The position numbers were made by a program, and so were the translations under genes. From assembly GCF_040544555.1 (NCBI RefSeq), contig NZ_JBEPKD010000013.1, forward strand, positions 1 through 64,000: a stretch of DNA of 64,000 bases, in the 5' to 3' direction. Source of the DNA: Halalkalibacter oceani. Lineage in GTDB: Bacteria; Bacillota; Bacilli; Bacillales; Bacillaceae_D. The notes under the pieces were generated by a model. The model was not told the origin of the DNA. It was given only the letters and a program-made list of their open reading frames with translations, and did not search any database. Positions 50,758 through 59,316 of the stretch are shown one piece after another (position 1 is the stretch's first letter; each line of letters opens with the position of its first letter).

Positions 50758-51999
50758 ATGTTTACAGCAGAATTTCAGGATGGTACAACGATTTCTCTCC
50801 TGGAAGGCTGGCAGCTGGCTGAACTGAAGAAGCTCCGGCGTGAACAAGACTTTTATTGCCGCTCGTGCAAAGAGCCGCTCCTGTTAAAGCTTGGCGGCAA
50901 ACGACAGTGGCACTTCGCCCATCGCACAAAGTCGGTGTGCAAAGCGATGCTCGAGGCGGAGACACCCTATCATCTGGAAGGAAAAAAGCAGCTCTATTAC
51001 TGGCTGAAAGGCCATTCTCTCGATGTAGGGCTGGAAGTATATCTCCCGCTCATTCATCAGCGCCCCGATTTACTCGTCCGCTATCAGCAACGGCTGTATG
51101 CCATCGAATTCCAATGCTCCCCGATTCCCGTTTCTTTAATCGCCAAGCGCTCTCGCGGCTATCATGAAGTCGGCATTAGCCCGATCTGGTTATTAGGCGG
51201 TAACCGTCTCAAACGTCAACGTTCTTTCACTTACTCGATTCAAGCCTTCGAATGGCATGCATTTCGCCATTATCCCCCTGATAACCTCAGCCTGAGCTAT
51301 TACTGCCCAGAACAGCAATCGTTCGTTTTTCTCCAGCACATCACTCCCATATCCGCAACCCGTTCACTCGCCACATTGCAGCAATCCCCCTTACAAGCGA
51401 CTCAGCCTGCCGATCTTTTCCAACAGCCGGCACAAGTGCCCACTGTGAAGCAAAAATGGCTTGAAATCAAAAAGCATTGGCGCTATCAGCATCCCTTTTC
51501 TTACCGAAGTCGATTGGAAGCATACTTCCTCCAGCTTTTATACCGCTATTCTCTCTCGCGTAACCTCTTTCCGGTTGAAGCCGGCTGGCCGTCACCGCAT
51601 TATTATTATTTTGAAGCCCCTCCTTATTATTGGCAAACCTTTCTCCTGCTCGAATGCCTTGAGCACCAGCCGTTGAGTAACACCTTCACCTTGCAAATGG
51701 TCAGCCGCTGCATTCAGCCTTATATGTTGAATGGCCTTTTTTCGAGACGCCAGATTCACGAGGAGGCAGGCTGGATTCAGGCAGTGAAAGGCTACCTGTC
51801 CTGGCTTTGCCAAATTGGTTATTTAGAGCAGGCGGGAGTGGAACGCTTTAAACGAGCGCGGAACATCGTTATACCACGGACAATCGAGGAAGCCTTCCGG
51901 CTGGACGCGGCGTATGGGCGGAAGTGTTTCAAGCTGGAGGATGAAGCGGAGAATTCCGGGGACAATAAAGGAATCAATTCAAAAAAAGCGAATATATAA
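50758..51999 (+). CDS. coiA: CoiA, competence protein
   Basis: CoiA is needed for recombination during transformation. 413 residues. N-terminal zinc-binding-like part FYCRSCKEPL...RQWHFAHR (residues 33-62) and a nuclease-like core HQRPDLLVRYQQRLYAIEFQ (near residues 101-120), the PD-(D/E)xK pattern. The start is ATG 50758, after AAAGGTGG. Followed after 89 bases by pepF as in B. subtilis. It is longer than B. subtilis CoiA, with the extra residues in the C-terminal half. Confidence 0.93.
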   Translation: MFTAEFQDGTTISLLEGWQLAELKKLRREQDFYCRSCKEPLLLKLGGKRQWHFAHRTKSVCKAMLEAETPYHLEGKKQLYYWLKGHSLDVGLEVYLPLIHQRPDLLVRYQQRLYAIEFQCSPIPVSLIAKRSRGYHEVGISPIWLLGGNRLKRQRSFTYSIQAFEWHAFRHYPPDNLSLSYYCPEQQSFVFLQHITPISATRSLATLQQSPLQATQPADLFQQPAQVPTVKQKWLEIKKHWRYQHPFSYRSRLEAYFLQLLYRYSLSRNLFPVEAGWPSPHYYYFEAPPYYWQTFLLLECLEHQPLSNTFTLQMVSRCIQPYMLNGLFSRRQIHEEAGWIQAVKGYLSWLCQIGYLEQAGVERFKRARNIVIPRTIEEAFRLDAAYGRKCFKLEDEAENSGDNKGINSKKANI

Positions 52000-52088
52000 C
52001 AGAGAACAAAAAGGGGCGTCTTGCTCAGATTAAGAAGGAGGGCGTCCTGATTTTTAAATTTTTGCCAACATGGAGGTCCGATCAATTT

Positions 52089-53897
52089 ATGACAAAGCGT
52101 GTCAAAAAAAGAGAAGAAGTGACAGTTGAGAATACGTGGAATTTAGAGGCGATCTTTGCGACGGATGAGGAGTGGGAGCAAGCCTTCAAGGAAATTCAGA
52201 GCCAGCTTCCACAGTTAACCGCTTTTAAGCAGACATTAGGTGACTCTGCCGAGACGATGTACGCTGCGCTTGAGAAGCAAAATGAAATAACGGAGAAGCT
52301 CGGGAAATTGTACGCCTATGCCCATATGCGCTATGACCAGGATACGACAAATTCCTTCTATCAGGGGTTACATGACCGCGCCGCGAGCCTCGCTACGCAA
52401 GTCGGCCAGGCTGCCTCTTTTATCGTTCCGGAGCTGTTGGCGCTTGAAGAAACATTGATTAACCAATTTATTAGTGATCACGAAGGTCTTCAGCTCTATA
52501 AGCAAATGTTTGCCGAATTGAACGAAGAGCGTCCTCATGTGCTCTCTGAGAACGAGGAAGCGATTTTAGCCCAGGCTGCTGAAGTGACGAATAATCCAAG
52601 CAATGTCTTTGGGATGCTGAACAATGCCGATATGAAATTCCCGACGATTACAGACGAAGACGGCGAAGAGGTCGAGGTGACGCATGGCCGATACGTGCGC
52701 TTTTTGGAAAGCAGTGACCGTCGTGTGCGCGAGGAAGCTTTTAAAGCGGTGTACGGAACGTATGACAAATATAAAAACACATTCGCTGCCACGTTAAGCG
52801 GCCAGGTGAAGCGCGATTTATTTTATGCGAATGTCAGAAAATACGATTCAGCGCGCCAGGCGGCGTTAAGTAAAAATCACATCCCGGAAGTGGTCTATGA
52901 TCAGCTGATCGAGGCCGTCCATAACCGCCTTGACCTGCTTCACCGTTATGTCCGGCTGCGCAAGCGTGTGTTGGGCGTTGATGAACTCCATATGTACGAT
53001 CTTTATACGCCGCTTGTGAAGGATGTGAAAATGGAATTTTCTTACGAAGAGGCTAAGGAGCTTGTCATAAAAGGGGTTGAGCCGCTAGGGGAAGAGTATG
53101 TGTCGATCGTTAAAGAAGGGTTTGACAACCGTTGGGTCGATGTCGAAGAAAATATCGGGAAACGAAGCGGTGCTTATTCCTCCGGTTCCTACGGTACGAT
53201 GCCTTATATTTTGATGAATTGGCAGGATAATGTGAATAACTTGTTTACCTTGGCGCATGAATTTGGGCATAGCTTGCATAGCTATTACACGCGTAAGCAT
53301 CAGCCATATTTATACGGCGATTATACGATTTTCGTCGCCGAGGTGGCGTCAACACTGAATGAAGCCCTGTTGAATGATTATCTTGTTAAAAAGACAACAG
53401 ATCCGCAGGAAAAGCTTTATTTGCTGAATCATTATTTGGAAGGCTTCCGAGGAACGGTCTTTCGCCAGACGATGTTCGCTGAATTTGAGCATGTGATCCA
53501 TGAGAAGGCGGCGAACGGAGAAGCGTTGACACCTGATTTACTGACGCAAACGTATTATGACCTGAATGTGAAGTATTTTGGCGACGATATCGTCATCAAT
53601 GAGGAAATCGGTCTTGAGTGGGCGCGTATCCCGCATTTTTACTACAATTTTTATGTCTTTCAATATGCGACCGGCTATAGCGCCGCTGCTGCTTTATCAA
53701 AGAAAGTGCTGGAAGAAGGGCAGCCGGCGGTTGAGCGTTATCTCGACTTCTTAAAAGCGGGTAGCTCGGCATATCCGATCGATATTCTGAAGCACGCCGG
53801 CGTCGATATGACAAAGCCTGAGCCAATTGAACAGGCATTGTCCGTCTTTGAAGCAACGCTGACGGAGATGGAGCGGCTGCTGGAAGCGACGGAATAA
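52089..53897 (+). CDS. pepF: Oligoendopeptidase F
   Basis: A cytoplasmic M3-family zinc endopeptidase that digests short peptides. 602 residues. Zinc motif LAHEFGHSLHS near residue 385, with the downstream glutamate in ASTLNEALLND near 415. ATG 52089 is chosen, with GGAGG upstream; an in-frame ATG at 52062 is less well placed. Same order (coiA then pepF then yjbH) as in B. subtilis. Confidence 0.97.
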   Translation: MTKRVKKREEVTVENTWNLEAIFATDEEWEQAFKEIQSQLPQLTAFKQTLGDSAETMYAALEKQNEITEKLGKLYAYAHMRYDQDTTNSFYQGLHDRAASLATQVGQAASFIVPELLALEETLINQFISDHEGLQLYKQMFAELNEERPHVLSENEEAILAQAAEVTNNPSNVFGMLNNADMKFPTITDEDGEEVEVTHGRYVRFLESSDRRVREEAFKAVYGTYDKYKNTFAATLSGQVKRDLFYANVRKYDSARQAALSKNHIPEVVYDQLIEAVHNRLDLLHRYVRLRKRVLGVDELHMYDLYTPLVKDVKMEFSYEEAKELVIKGVEPLGEEYVSIVKEGFDNRWVDVEENIGKRSGAYSSGSYGTMPYILMNWQDNVNNLFTLAHEFGHSLHSYYTRKHQPYLYGDYTIFVAEVASTLNEALLNDYLVKKTTDPQEKLYLLNHYLEGFRGTVFRQTMFAEFEHVIHEKAANGEALTPDLLTQTYYDLNVKYFGDDIVINEEIGLEWARIPHFYYNFYVFQYATGYSAAAALSKKVLEEGQPAVERYLDFLKAGSSAYPIDILKHAGVDMTKPEPIEQALSVFEATLTEMERLLEATE

Positions 53898-53968
53898 ACG
53901 GAGGCCGGGATAGCCTGTTTGGCATTTGAGGAATGGCAGCGGCTCCGCGCGCCGCTTGTAGGGTTTTT

Positions 53969-54151
53969 TTACGGACGGAAGCCTTTGAAACGCTTATAGG
54001 CAGCGAGCGGAGATAATGTCCAGACGATGGAAAGAAACAAAAGCGGGCCGGCGAGGATGATAGGGACTAAATTCATCAGCGCTAAAAGAAAGAAATAAAA
54101 GCTGACGATCATGAGAAACAGTCCGGAAATAAGCCTAAAGTATTTCATCAT
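53969..54151 (-). CDS. Small two-helix membrane protein
   Basis: A 60-residue protein (MMKYFRLISGLFLMIVSFYF then a second helix) with a basic end YKRFKGFRP. ATG 54151 follows AAAGGAGAC. It is convergent with pepF. No family recognised. Confidence 0.7.
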   Translation of the reverse strand: MMKYFRLISGLFLMIVSFYFFLLALMNLVPIILAGPLLFLSIVWTLSPLAAYKRFKGFRP

Positions 54152-54240
54152 ATGTCTCCTTTCCCTGTCTACAAAATCGGCTCTACCACACAATATGTCC
54201 GAGTCTTCAACAATAGAAGTGCCTGTTTAACGGCAAAAAC

Positions 54241-54294
54241 GAGCTTGAGACAAAAGGCTGGGCGAAAGGTAAAAAAACAACCTTTCGCCCAGCC
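54241..54294 (+). repeat. Modular repeat, deleted copy with hairpin
   Basis: GAGCTTGAGACAAAA, the start of the left module, is fused directly to the hairpin GGCTGGGCGAAAGGT (54256-54270) with its complement (54280-54294), a 15-bp perfect stem. It lies between two leftward genes, just downstream of yjbH; read leftwards it could terminate that gene. Confidence 0.85.
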
Positions 54295-54318
54295 TCCTGT
54301 TTTCTATTCTCCATACGA

Positions 54319-55248
54319 TTATTTCGGTTCTTTGATCATGCGCCAGAATAAGCCGTGTTTGACCGGGACCGCTTCAGCTTTCTGCTGGAGCACAAGCGCT
54401 TTTAAACGGCGCTCCGCTTCTTCCTCAGACAAGTCAAATACAGTGGCTACCTCCGCTGTGGCGACAAAACGGTAGCGCTCGAGAAACTGCTCAATCGTGA
54501 TCGGGGCAGAGGCAGTCGGCGTGAAGCCGAGCATTTCCTCAAGGATTTGGACATAGACGTGATACTCATAATGCCCTGTTACTTTGATTCCTTCATCCTC
54601 GACATTATTGTTGAAAAAAACGAAGGTCGGGACCACCTCGACGCCCATTTCGTTCGTTGTTTTGATGTCACATTGCAACGCTTTTGTCGCGGCGGAGGAA
54701 CTGAGGTCTTTTTCAAATTCATCATAGTCGAGTCCGGTTTCTGCCGCACATTTCAACAGTACTTCTTTTTCAGTAATATTTTGTTTCTCGAGAAAAAGGT
54801 ATTCCCGCAGCTTGCGCAAAAAGCGGGCACCGGCGTGAGGGCCTTGTAACTCGGCGGCTTTCACGGCGATTGACGTTAAATATGGAGAATTCCATTCCAA
54901 TTCCATCCAAACATCGCCATCGCATGACATACCGGAACGCGAGGCGGTTTTCTCCCAAATGGAAGCAATCTCCTGTTTTTTTGCGGCAAGACCGGTTGCC
55001 GATTGCTTGCACGCATTCCAAGCGAGCAAGCGGCCTGCCACAAGTGTGCGAATTCGAAAATAAGCACCGTATTCCACCTGAAGCTTTTTAAGGGTCGGTT
55101 CAAAGCCCCAGCACTCTGCACATAGAGGATCAATAAACGTATAAAGTTCAATTGGCTTAGGCCGCTTCCATTCATGTTTTTGCGTAGGATCGAGACCACA
55201 AACGCCAAGCTGCTGATCACAAGCTGAAGATGTATCTTTTTGGTTCAA
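54319..55248 (-). CDS. spxH: SpxH (YjbH), ClpXP adaptor for Spx
   Basis: SpxH binds Spx and delivers it to ClpXP for degradation; under thiol stress it is inactivated. 309 residues with a thioredoxin-like (DsbA-type) fold. Seen: an N-terminal Cys-rich tail (SSACDQQLGVCG), active-site region DPLCAECWGFEP near residue 40, and VVPTFVFF near 207 (cis-Pro). The start is ATG 55248. It forms an operon with the truncated globin gene upstream (15 bases apart), as yjbI-yjbH does in B. subtilis. Confidence 0.96.
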   Translation of the reverse strand: MNQKDTSSACDQQLGVCGLDPTQKHEWKRPKPIELYTFIDPLCAECWGFEPTLKKLQVEYGAYFRIRTLVAGRLLAWNACKQSATGLAAKKQEIASIWEKTASRSGMSCDGDVWMELEWNSPYLTSIAVKAAELQGPHAGARFLRKLREYLFLEKQNITEKEVLLKCAAETGLDYDEFEKDLSSSAATKALQCDIKTTNEMGVEVVPTFVFFNNNVEDEGIKVTGHYEYHVYVQILEEMLGFTPTASAPITIEQFLERYRFVATAEVATVFDLSEEEAERRLKALVLQQKAEAVPVKHGLFWRMIKEPK

Positions 55249-55263
55249 TGGTCATTCTCCTTT

Positions 55264-55653
55264 CTAAGATGAGGGGTGGTTCACCATGTGGTGGGCTGTC
55301 ATCGTAAGGCGCTCAAGTATATAGTCGTAAATCGGCCCGGTAATTCCCACATCATTCATTGCTTTTTTCATGCAAGCCAGCCACGCTTCGGCCTGTACAG
55401 GGGTAATGACAAACGGCATATGCCTTGCGCGAAGCATCGGATGGCCATGTTCTTCTGTATATAAGGCCGGCCCTCCGAGAAATTGGGTGAGAAACTGCTT
55501 CTGTTTACGGGCTGTTTCAGTCAAATCCTCAGGAAAGAGATGGGCCAGGTCAGGGTGCTTGCCAACATAAGAATAAAAACGGTCAACCAAAGCCGAAAGC
55601 TGTTCGCTTCCGCCTAAAGCCTCATAAGGTGTGGGATGGTGATCAGACATCAT
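55264..55653 (-). CDS. yjbI: Truncated haemoglobin (group II)
   Basis: A 129-residue truncated globin. Seen: PYEALGGSEQLSALVDRFY in the helix A/B region, HPDLAHLFP, and RARHMPFVITPVQAEAWL with the proximal haem histidine (near residue 78). Family members bind O2, NO or peroxide. In Gram-positives the pairing with SpxH suggests redox signalling. ATG 55653 is the start after AAGGAGC; a second ATG follows directly. First gene of the yjbI-spxH unit, with a promoter at 55691. Confidence 0.93.
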   Translation of the reverse strand: MMSDHHPTPYEALGGSEQLSALVDRFYSYVGKHPDLAHLFPEDLTETARKQKQFLTQFLGGPALYTEEHGHPMLRARHMPFVITPVQAEAWLACMKKAMNDVGITGPIYDYILERLTMTAHHMVNHPSS

Positions 55654-55690
55654 ATAAGTGCTCCTTACTCTGTAAGAAAATTCAGTATCT

Positions 55691-55720
55691 ATAATAGTAA
55701 CTATGTACATATTGTAGCAA
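55691..55720 (-). promoter_or_regulatory. Promoter of yjbI-spxH operon
   Basis: Read leftwards: TTGCTA (55715-55720), an 18-base spacer and TATTAT (55691-55696), 38 bases before the globin start codon. Confidence 0.6.
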
Positions 55721-55916
55721 CCTCAGCCGCGTACGGCAAATTTCATGATTCCAAGCTGTCTCGATCACAGGGAAGATGGAGCAAATAGTATCTTTATTCA
55801 GAGAGAAGCCGTTGTTTTCATTGGAGCTTAGGAATAAGGAGAGGGAAGCATCAAACGTTGTCGTGCGAAGGACTAGCCCTTTTGACATAAGCTAAAACGA
55901 CAGCAACACAAAAAGA

Positions 55917-55975
55917 AGGGCAAGGCAAAAGGTCGTTTTTACCTTTTGCCCTGCCCTTGGTCAAAGCTAGATTTG
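55917..55975 (-). repeat. Modular repeat, deleted copy with hairpin
   Basis: Read leftwards: GACAAATCTAGCTTTGACC (left-module remnant) followed by a hairpin with arms at 55917-55934 and 55941-55958 carrying the shared GGCAAAAGGT/ACCTTTTGCC core. Confidence 0.75.
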
Positions 55976-56000
55976 TCACGTCTCCGAAGCGCCTGCCTTA

Positions 56001-56678
56001 TTACACGTTCATATACGTATTATAAACTTTAGGGACATAGGCCTGTGTTTCTTTAAATGGCGGGATGCCGCCATAGCGGTCGACATTGCCCGGGCCGGCA
56101 TTATAAGCAGCGAGGGCAAGCTTGATGTCACCGTTGTAGCGGTCAATCATCTGTCGCAAATAGTTTGCTCCCCCGTCAATGTTCTGCTGCGGATCGTAAA
56201 TGTTTTGGACTTGCAGCGACCGAGCGGTTCCAGGCATTAATTGCATTAACCCGCCTGCTCCGGCAGCACTCTTGGCCGTTGGATTATAATTGGACTCATG
56301 CTGAATGACAGCATGGATCAGCTTCGGATCAAGATCGTATTTTTTGGCAGCTGCCTCAATCAAAGGCTGAAAGCGGGCTGAACGATCAGGCAATGTAGTG
56401 GTCCAGTTCAGTTCAGCGGTCTGTGTGACAGGCTGATAGCTTGTCCGATCCGACGCTGAGCTTTGCAATTGCAGGAAGCGCTGCTGCAGGGCGGGATCGA
56501 GAAAGAGATCGGCTTTTCTGTTCACTTCCTCTTCTTGCTGGAAGGAGAGCGAGTTCAGCTGCTCCTGCAGGAAAGCAGAAAAAAGCGAGGGGAGCGGCTC
56601 CGTTTGCCGGCTTGCAGACGATGTGCCTAACGGCAATGACTGAATGGCATTCAGCTGCTGAAGAAACGACAGATTCAT
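56001..56678 (-). CDS. cwlQ: Lytic transglycosylase CwlQ (YjbJ)
   Basis: A 225-residue SLT-domain peptidoglycan hydrolase. The N-terminal 100 residues are Gln/Leu-rich without a classical signal; then the SLT domain: AVIQHESNYNPTAKSAAGAGG with catalytic Glu (near residue 125), GLMQLMPGTA, and ALAAYNAGPGNVDRYGG. B. subtilis YjbJ/CwlQ cleaves glycan strands. The start is ATG 56678 after AAAGAGGTG. It follows yjbK by 22 bases on the same strand. Confidence 0.93.
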   Translation of the reverse strand: MNLSFLQQLNAIQSLPLGTSSASRQTEPLPSLFSAFLQEQLNSLSFQQEEEVNRKADLFLDPALQQRFLQLQSSASDRTSYQPVTQTAELNWTTTLPDRSARFQPLIEAAAKKYDLDPKLIHAVIQHESNYNPTAKSAAGAGGLMQLMPGTARSLQVQNIYDPQQNIDGGANYLRQMIDRYNGDIKLALAAYNAGPGNVDRYGGIPPFKETQAYVPKVYNTYMNV

Positions 56679-56700
56679 ATGGACACCTCTTTTCTAAGGA

Positions 56701-57300
56701 TTACGGATGCTGTTCAAAGTCAGCCAATTGATGTTTGCGGCGGAAAAAGCGCCTCACTTTATTTTCAGCCGGGCTGGCGGAAATCCCGTATTGCTGTAAA
56801 AGCTGTGAAAGGGTTTCTTCCGCATGGGTCAGGCTCATTCCTTCAAATTCAATTTCATAATCGACCTGATCGAAAAAATGACTTTCATCAAAGCAGAGCA
56901 GACCGCCTTTGTATGCAAGCTCAATCCGCTTTGTCGTCAACGTTCCGGCGTAAGCAAGCTCCGCCAGCGGGATCTTCAGCGAGGAGAGCTGCTGATAAAC
57001 ATCCCCGTTCGGAAACCGCTGCTCTTCTTTCAGCTGCTCCCATTCAACGGCATCTAAAGGCTGATGCGTTTCGAGCTTTCCGTCCTGGTGAGGCTGTTTT
57101 AACGTCAATGTGTAAGCCCCGGCAATTTCACGCACTCGCAAGGCCGCGCCTTGTTCCTTCAACGCGAATGACGCGGTTTCAAAATAATGATTATGCTGGG
57201 TGACTGCCTGGTCCGCCGTCAATTGAAAGCCATTAAGCAAAGCTGTAAAGGCTTGTTTATCTAAAATGGACTTGACCTCCATTTCAATCTCCTGGCTCAT
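56701..57300 (-). CDS. yjbK: YjbK, CYTH-domain protein
   Basis: A 199-residue protein of the CYTH/triphosphate tunnel superfamily, which binds or cleaves triphosphate-containing molecules with divalent metal. Seen: the N-terminal ExExK motif (EIEMEVK, residues 3-9), LRVREIAGAYTLTLKQP near 77, and ELAYKGGLLCFDE near 128. Substrate unknown. The start ATG 57300 follows AGGTTGTG. Upstream partner of cwlQ in a two-gene unit; divergent from yjbL. Confidence 0.92.
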   Translation of the reverse strand: MSQEIEMEVKSILDKQAFTALLNGFQLTADQAVTQHNHYFETASFALKEQGAALRVREIAGAYTLTLKQPHQDGKLETHQPLDAVEWEQLKEEQRFPNGDVYQQLSSLKIPLAELAYAGTLTTKRIELAYKGGLLCFDESHFFDQVDYEIEFEGMSLTHAEETLSQLLQQYGISASPAENKVRRFFRRKHQLADFEQHP

Positions 57301-57387
57301 TCCATCACAACCTGTTCAACGTTCTGATTCTTCCTATCCTTTATTATCGCATACCTGTATCTATCCGACAATGCCCTTTGCTGCGTA

Positions 57388-57416
57388 TTGCTCATTGAAA
57401 TATGTTAAACTAAAAT
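57388..57416 (+). promoter_or_regulatory. Promoter of the yjbL-yjbM-nadF-yjbO operon
   Basis: TTGCTC (57388), a 17-base spacer and TAAAAT (57411), 46 bases before the yjbL start codon. Confidence 0.55.
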
Positions 57417-57461
57417 AGGAATCTCATGGAAAATGAAGCTAGTGATAAGTGGAGGTACAGA

Positions 57462-57848
57462 ATGAAAAAGTTTGTTGTTGAAAAAATTGAAAAGCAGCAG
57501 GGCGAATATGTTGCGTCAATAGCTGAACAGATTGCAAAAGAGCGCGCGCAAGCATTAAAAGCCGGAGAACGAATGCTCGTTGATTCGGATCAGCTGGCGT
57601 TTATTTACATAATAGAAGATGAAGAACAATTTTATTATGTGAGCTTTCCGCAGCCTACGTGGGCAAGCTTGCATGAAATCTATGTGCAGCAGAGCGGGCT
57701 CGGCCTCGACCTGGGGAACGGAGTGACAGTGAAGTTGACCGGGCTGGTGGAGGAGCTGGCTTTCTTAACGGAAAATATTAAAGGAAACAGCAATTACGGC
57801 GAAGAGCTTGAAAATGCTGTCGAGGAGATTTTCGGTCAAGATTCATAG
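57462..57848 (+). CDS. yjbL: YjbL, UPF0738 protein
   Basis: A 128-residue soluble protein matching UPF0738 in length and position. The start is ATG 57462 (MKKFVVEKIEK) after GTGGAGG; an upstream in-frame ATG at 57426 lacks a site. The function is unknown. First gene of an operon with yjbM, nadF and yjbO, with gaps of about 20 bases. Confidence 0.88.
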   Translation: MKKFVVEKIEKQQGEYVASIAEQIAKERAQALKAGERMLVDSDQLAFIYIIEDEEQFYYVSFPQPTWASLHEIYVQQSGLGLDLGNGVTVKLTGLVEELAFLTENIKGNSNYGEELENAVEEIFGQDS

Positions 57849-57868
57849 AAAAATCGGACGGTGATTGA

Positions 57869-58501
57869 ATGAGCAATTGGGATGTTTTTTTAACGCCTTA
57901 TAAACAAGCAGTTGAGGAGTTGAAAGTAAAGTTAAAAGGAATCCGCGAGCAGTATCAAAAATCATCGAAGCACACGCCGATAGAGTTTGTCACTGGTAGA
58001 GTGAAGCCTGTTTCCAGTATTTTGGATAAAGCCAAACGGAAGAATATTCCGCTGGACCGGCTGGAGGAAGACATGCAGGATTTGGCCGGCGTCCGCATCG
58101 TCACGCAATTTGTCGAAGATATTGAAACAGTTGTGGACTTAATTCGGCGGCGCAAGGATTTTGAAATCATGGAAGAACGCGATTATGTCGCCGAAAAGAA
58201 GCCGAGCGGCTACCGCTCTTATCATTTGGTTCTCTGTTATCCGGTTCAGACGATTGAAGGAGAGAAAAAAATCCTCGTCGAGCTGCAGGTGAGGACGATG
58301 GCGATGAACTTCTGGGCGACGATCGAGCATTCCTTAAATTATAAGTATAGCGGTGAAATTCCAGAGGATATTAAAATGAGGCTGCAACGGGCGGCCGAAG
58401 CTGCATTCCGGCTTGATGAGGAAATGTCGATTATTCGCGATGAAGTGCGCGAGGCTCAGCAGATTATTACAACAAAGCAGGAGCAGGAGCGCAAGCTATA
58501 A
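57869..58501 (+). CDS. yjbM: Small alarmone synthetase YjbM (RelQ/SasB)
   Basis: Makes (p)ppGpp from ATP and GDP or GTP; it has the synthetase domain only, no hydrolase. 210 residues. Seen: GRVKPVSSILDKAKRK, the Asp-rich LAGVRIVTQF (near 72), RDYVAEKKPSGYRSYHL (near 105), and LVELQVRTMAMNFWATIEH (near 135), all RelA/SpoT synthetase motifs. The start ATG 57869 follows GTGATTG with a weak site. Cotranscribed with nadF. Confidence 0.96.
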   Translation: MSNWDVFLTPYKQAVEELKVKLKGIREQYQKSSKHTPIEFVTGRVKPVSSILDKAKRKNIPLDRLEEDMQDLAGVRIVTQFVEDIETVVDLIRRRKDFEIMEERDYVAEKKPSGYRSYHLVLCYPVQTIEGEKKILVELQVRTMAMNFWATIEHSLNYKYSGEIPEDIKMRLQRAAEAAFRLDEEMSIIRDEVREAQQIITTKQEQERKL

Positions 58502-58521
58502 GGTGAAGGAGGAGCCATGTG

Positions 58522-59316
58522 ATGAAATTTACAGTGACGTCCAGAGGAGACGATGTCTCAAACACATTGCAACAACGAATTAAACGCTATTTATTAGACT
58601 TCGGCTTAAAGTATGATGAACAGGCTCCTGAAATGGTGATTACGGTAGGAGGCGACGGCACGCTTTTACAGGCTTTTCATGATTACAGCGACCGGCTGGA
58701 GAATACGGCTTTTGTCGGGATACATACGGGGCATCTCGGTTTTTATGCGGACTGGGTGCCGGATGAAGTCGAAAAGCTTGTGATTCATATTGCCAAAACC
58801 CCTTATCAGATCGTGGAATATCCTTTGCTGGAAGTAATTGTCCGCCATGAGGGCGACCTTAAAGCCGAGCGTCATCTGGCGCTCAATGAATGCACGATCA
58901 AGAGCATCGAAGGCTCACTGGTCAGTACTGTCGAAATTAAGGGAGATACATTTGAAGTGTTTCGCGGCGACGGGTTATGCATTTCGACTCCTTCCGGAAG
59001 CACCGCGTATAATAAAGCGCTTGGCGGGGCGATTCTTCATCCGTCGCTTGCTTCGATTCAAATCGCGGAAATGGCCTCGATAAATAACCGCGTCTATCGG
59101 ACGATCGGCTCGCCGCTCGTTCTGCCGCAGCACCATACCTGTTTGCTGAAGCCATTAAACGATGTCGATATTCAAGTGACGATCGATCATTATTCTTTTA
59201 AATATCAGCGGATCAAATCGTTGCAATGCCGTGTTGCCGAGGAGAAGGTCCGTTTCGCCAGATTCCGTCCGTTTCCTTTCTGGAAGCGGGTGAAGGAGTC
59301 GTTTATCCGTGAATAA
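58522..59316 (+). CDS. nadF: NAD kinase
   Basis: Phosphorylates NAD to NADP. 264 residues, close to B. subtilis NadF (YjbN). Seen: GGDGTLLQAFH near residue 40, ALNECTIKSIEGSL near 121, and RGDGLCISTPSGSTAYN (catalytic-substrate loop) near 145. I chose ATG 58522 (MKFTVTS) seven bases after AAGGAGGAG; GTG 58519 precedes it. The stop overlaps the next start by eight bases. Confidence 0.97.
   Translation: MKFTVTSRGDDVSNTLQQRIKRYLLDFGLKYDEQAPEMVITVGGDGTLLQAFHDYSDRLENTAFVGIHTGHLGFYADWVPDEVEKLVIHIAKTPYQIVEYPLLEVIVRHEGDLKAERHLALNECTIKSIEGSLVSTVEIKGDTFEVFRGDGLCISTPSGSTAYNKALGGAILHPSLASIQIAEMASINNRVYRTIGSPLVLPQHHTCLLKPLNDVDIQVTIDHYSFKYQRIKSLQCRVAEEKVRFARFRPFPFWKRVKESFIRE

Larger units (their letters stand above)
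55654..56000. other. Intergenic region with promoter and repeat
   Basis: A 347-base gap upstream of the globin gene. It holds a leftward promoter (55691-55720) and a modular repeat hairpin (55917-55975) which can terminate the cwlQ-yjbK unit. Otherwise no gene seen; a 68-residue open frame at 55682-55888 has no ribosome binding site. Confidence 0.6.

Noticed and set aside
53931..53968. Terminator hairpin GCGGC...GCCGC after pepF
   Set aside because: The stem is short and irregular; only the T-run supports it, so it was not listed.
55682..55888. 68-codon frame upstream of the globin gene
   Set aside because: No ribosome binding site, odd composition, and it covers the yjbI promoter.
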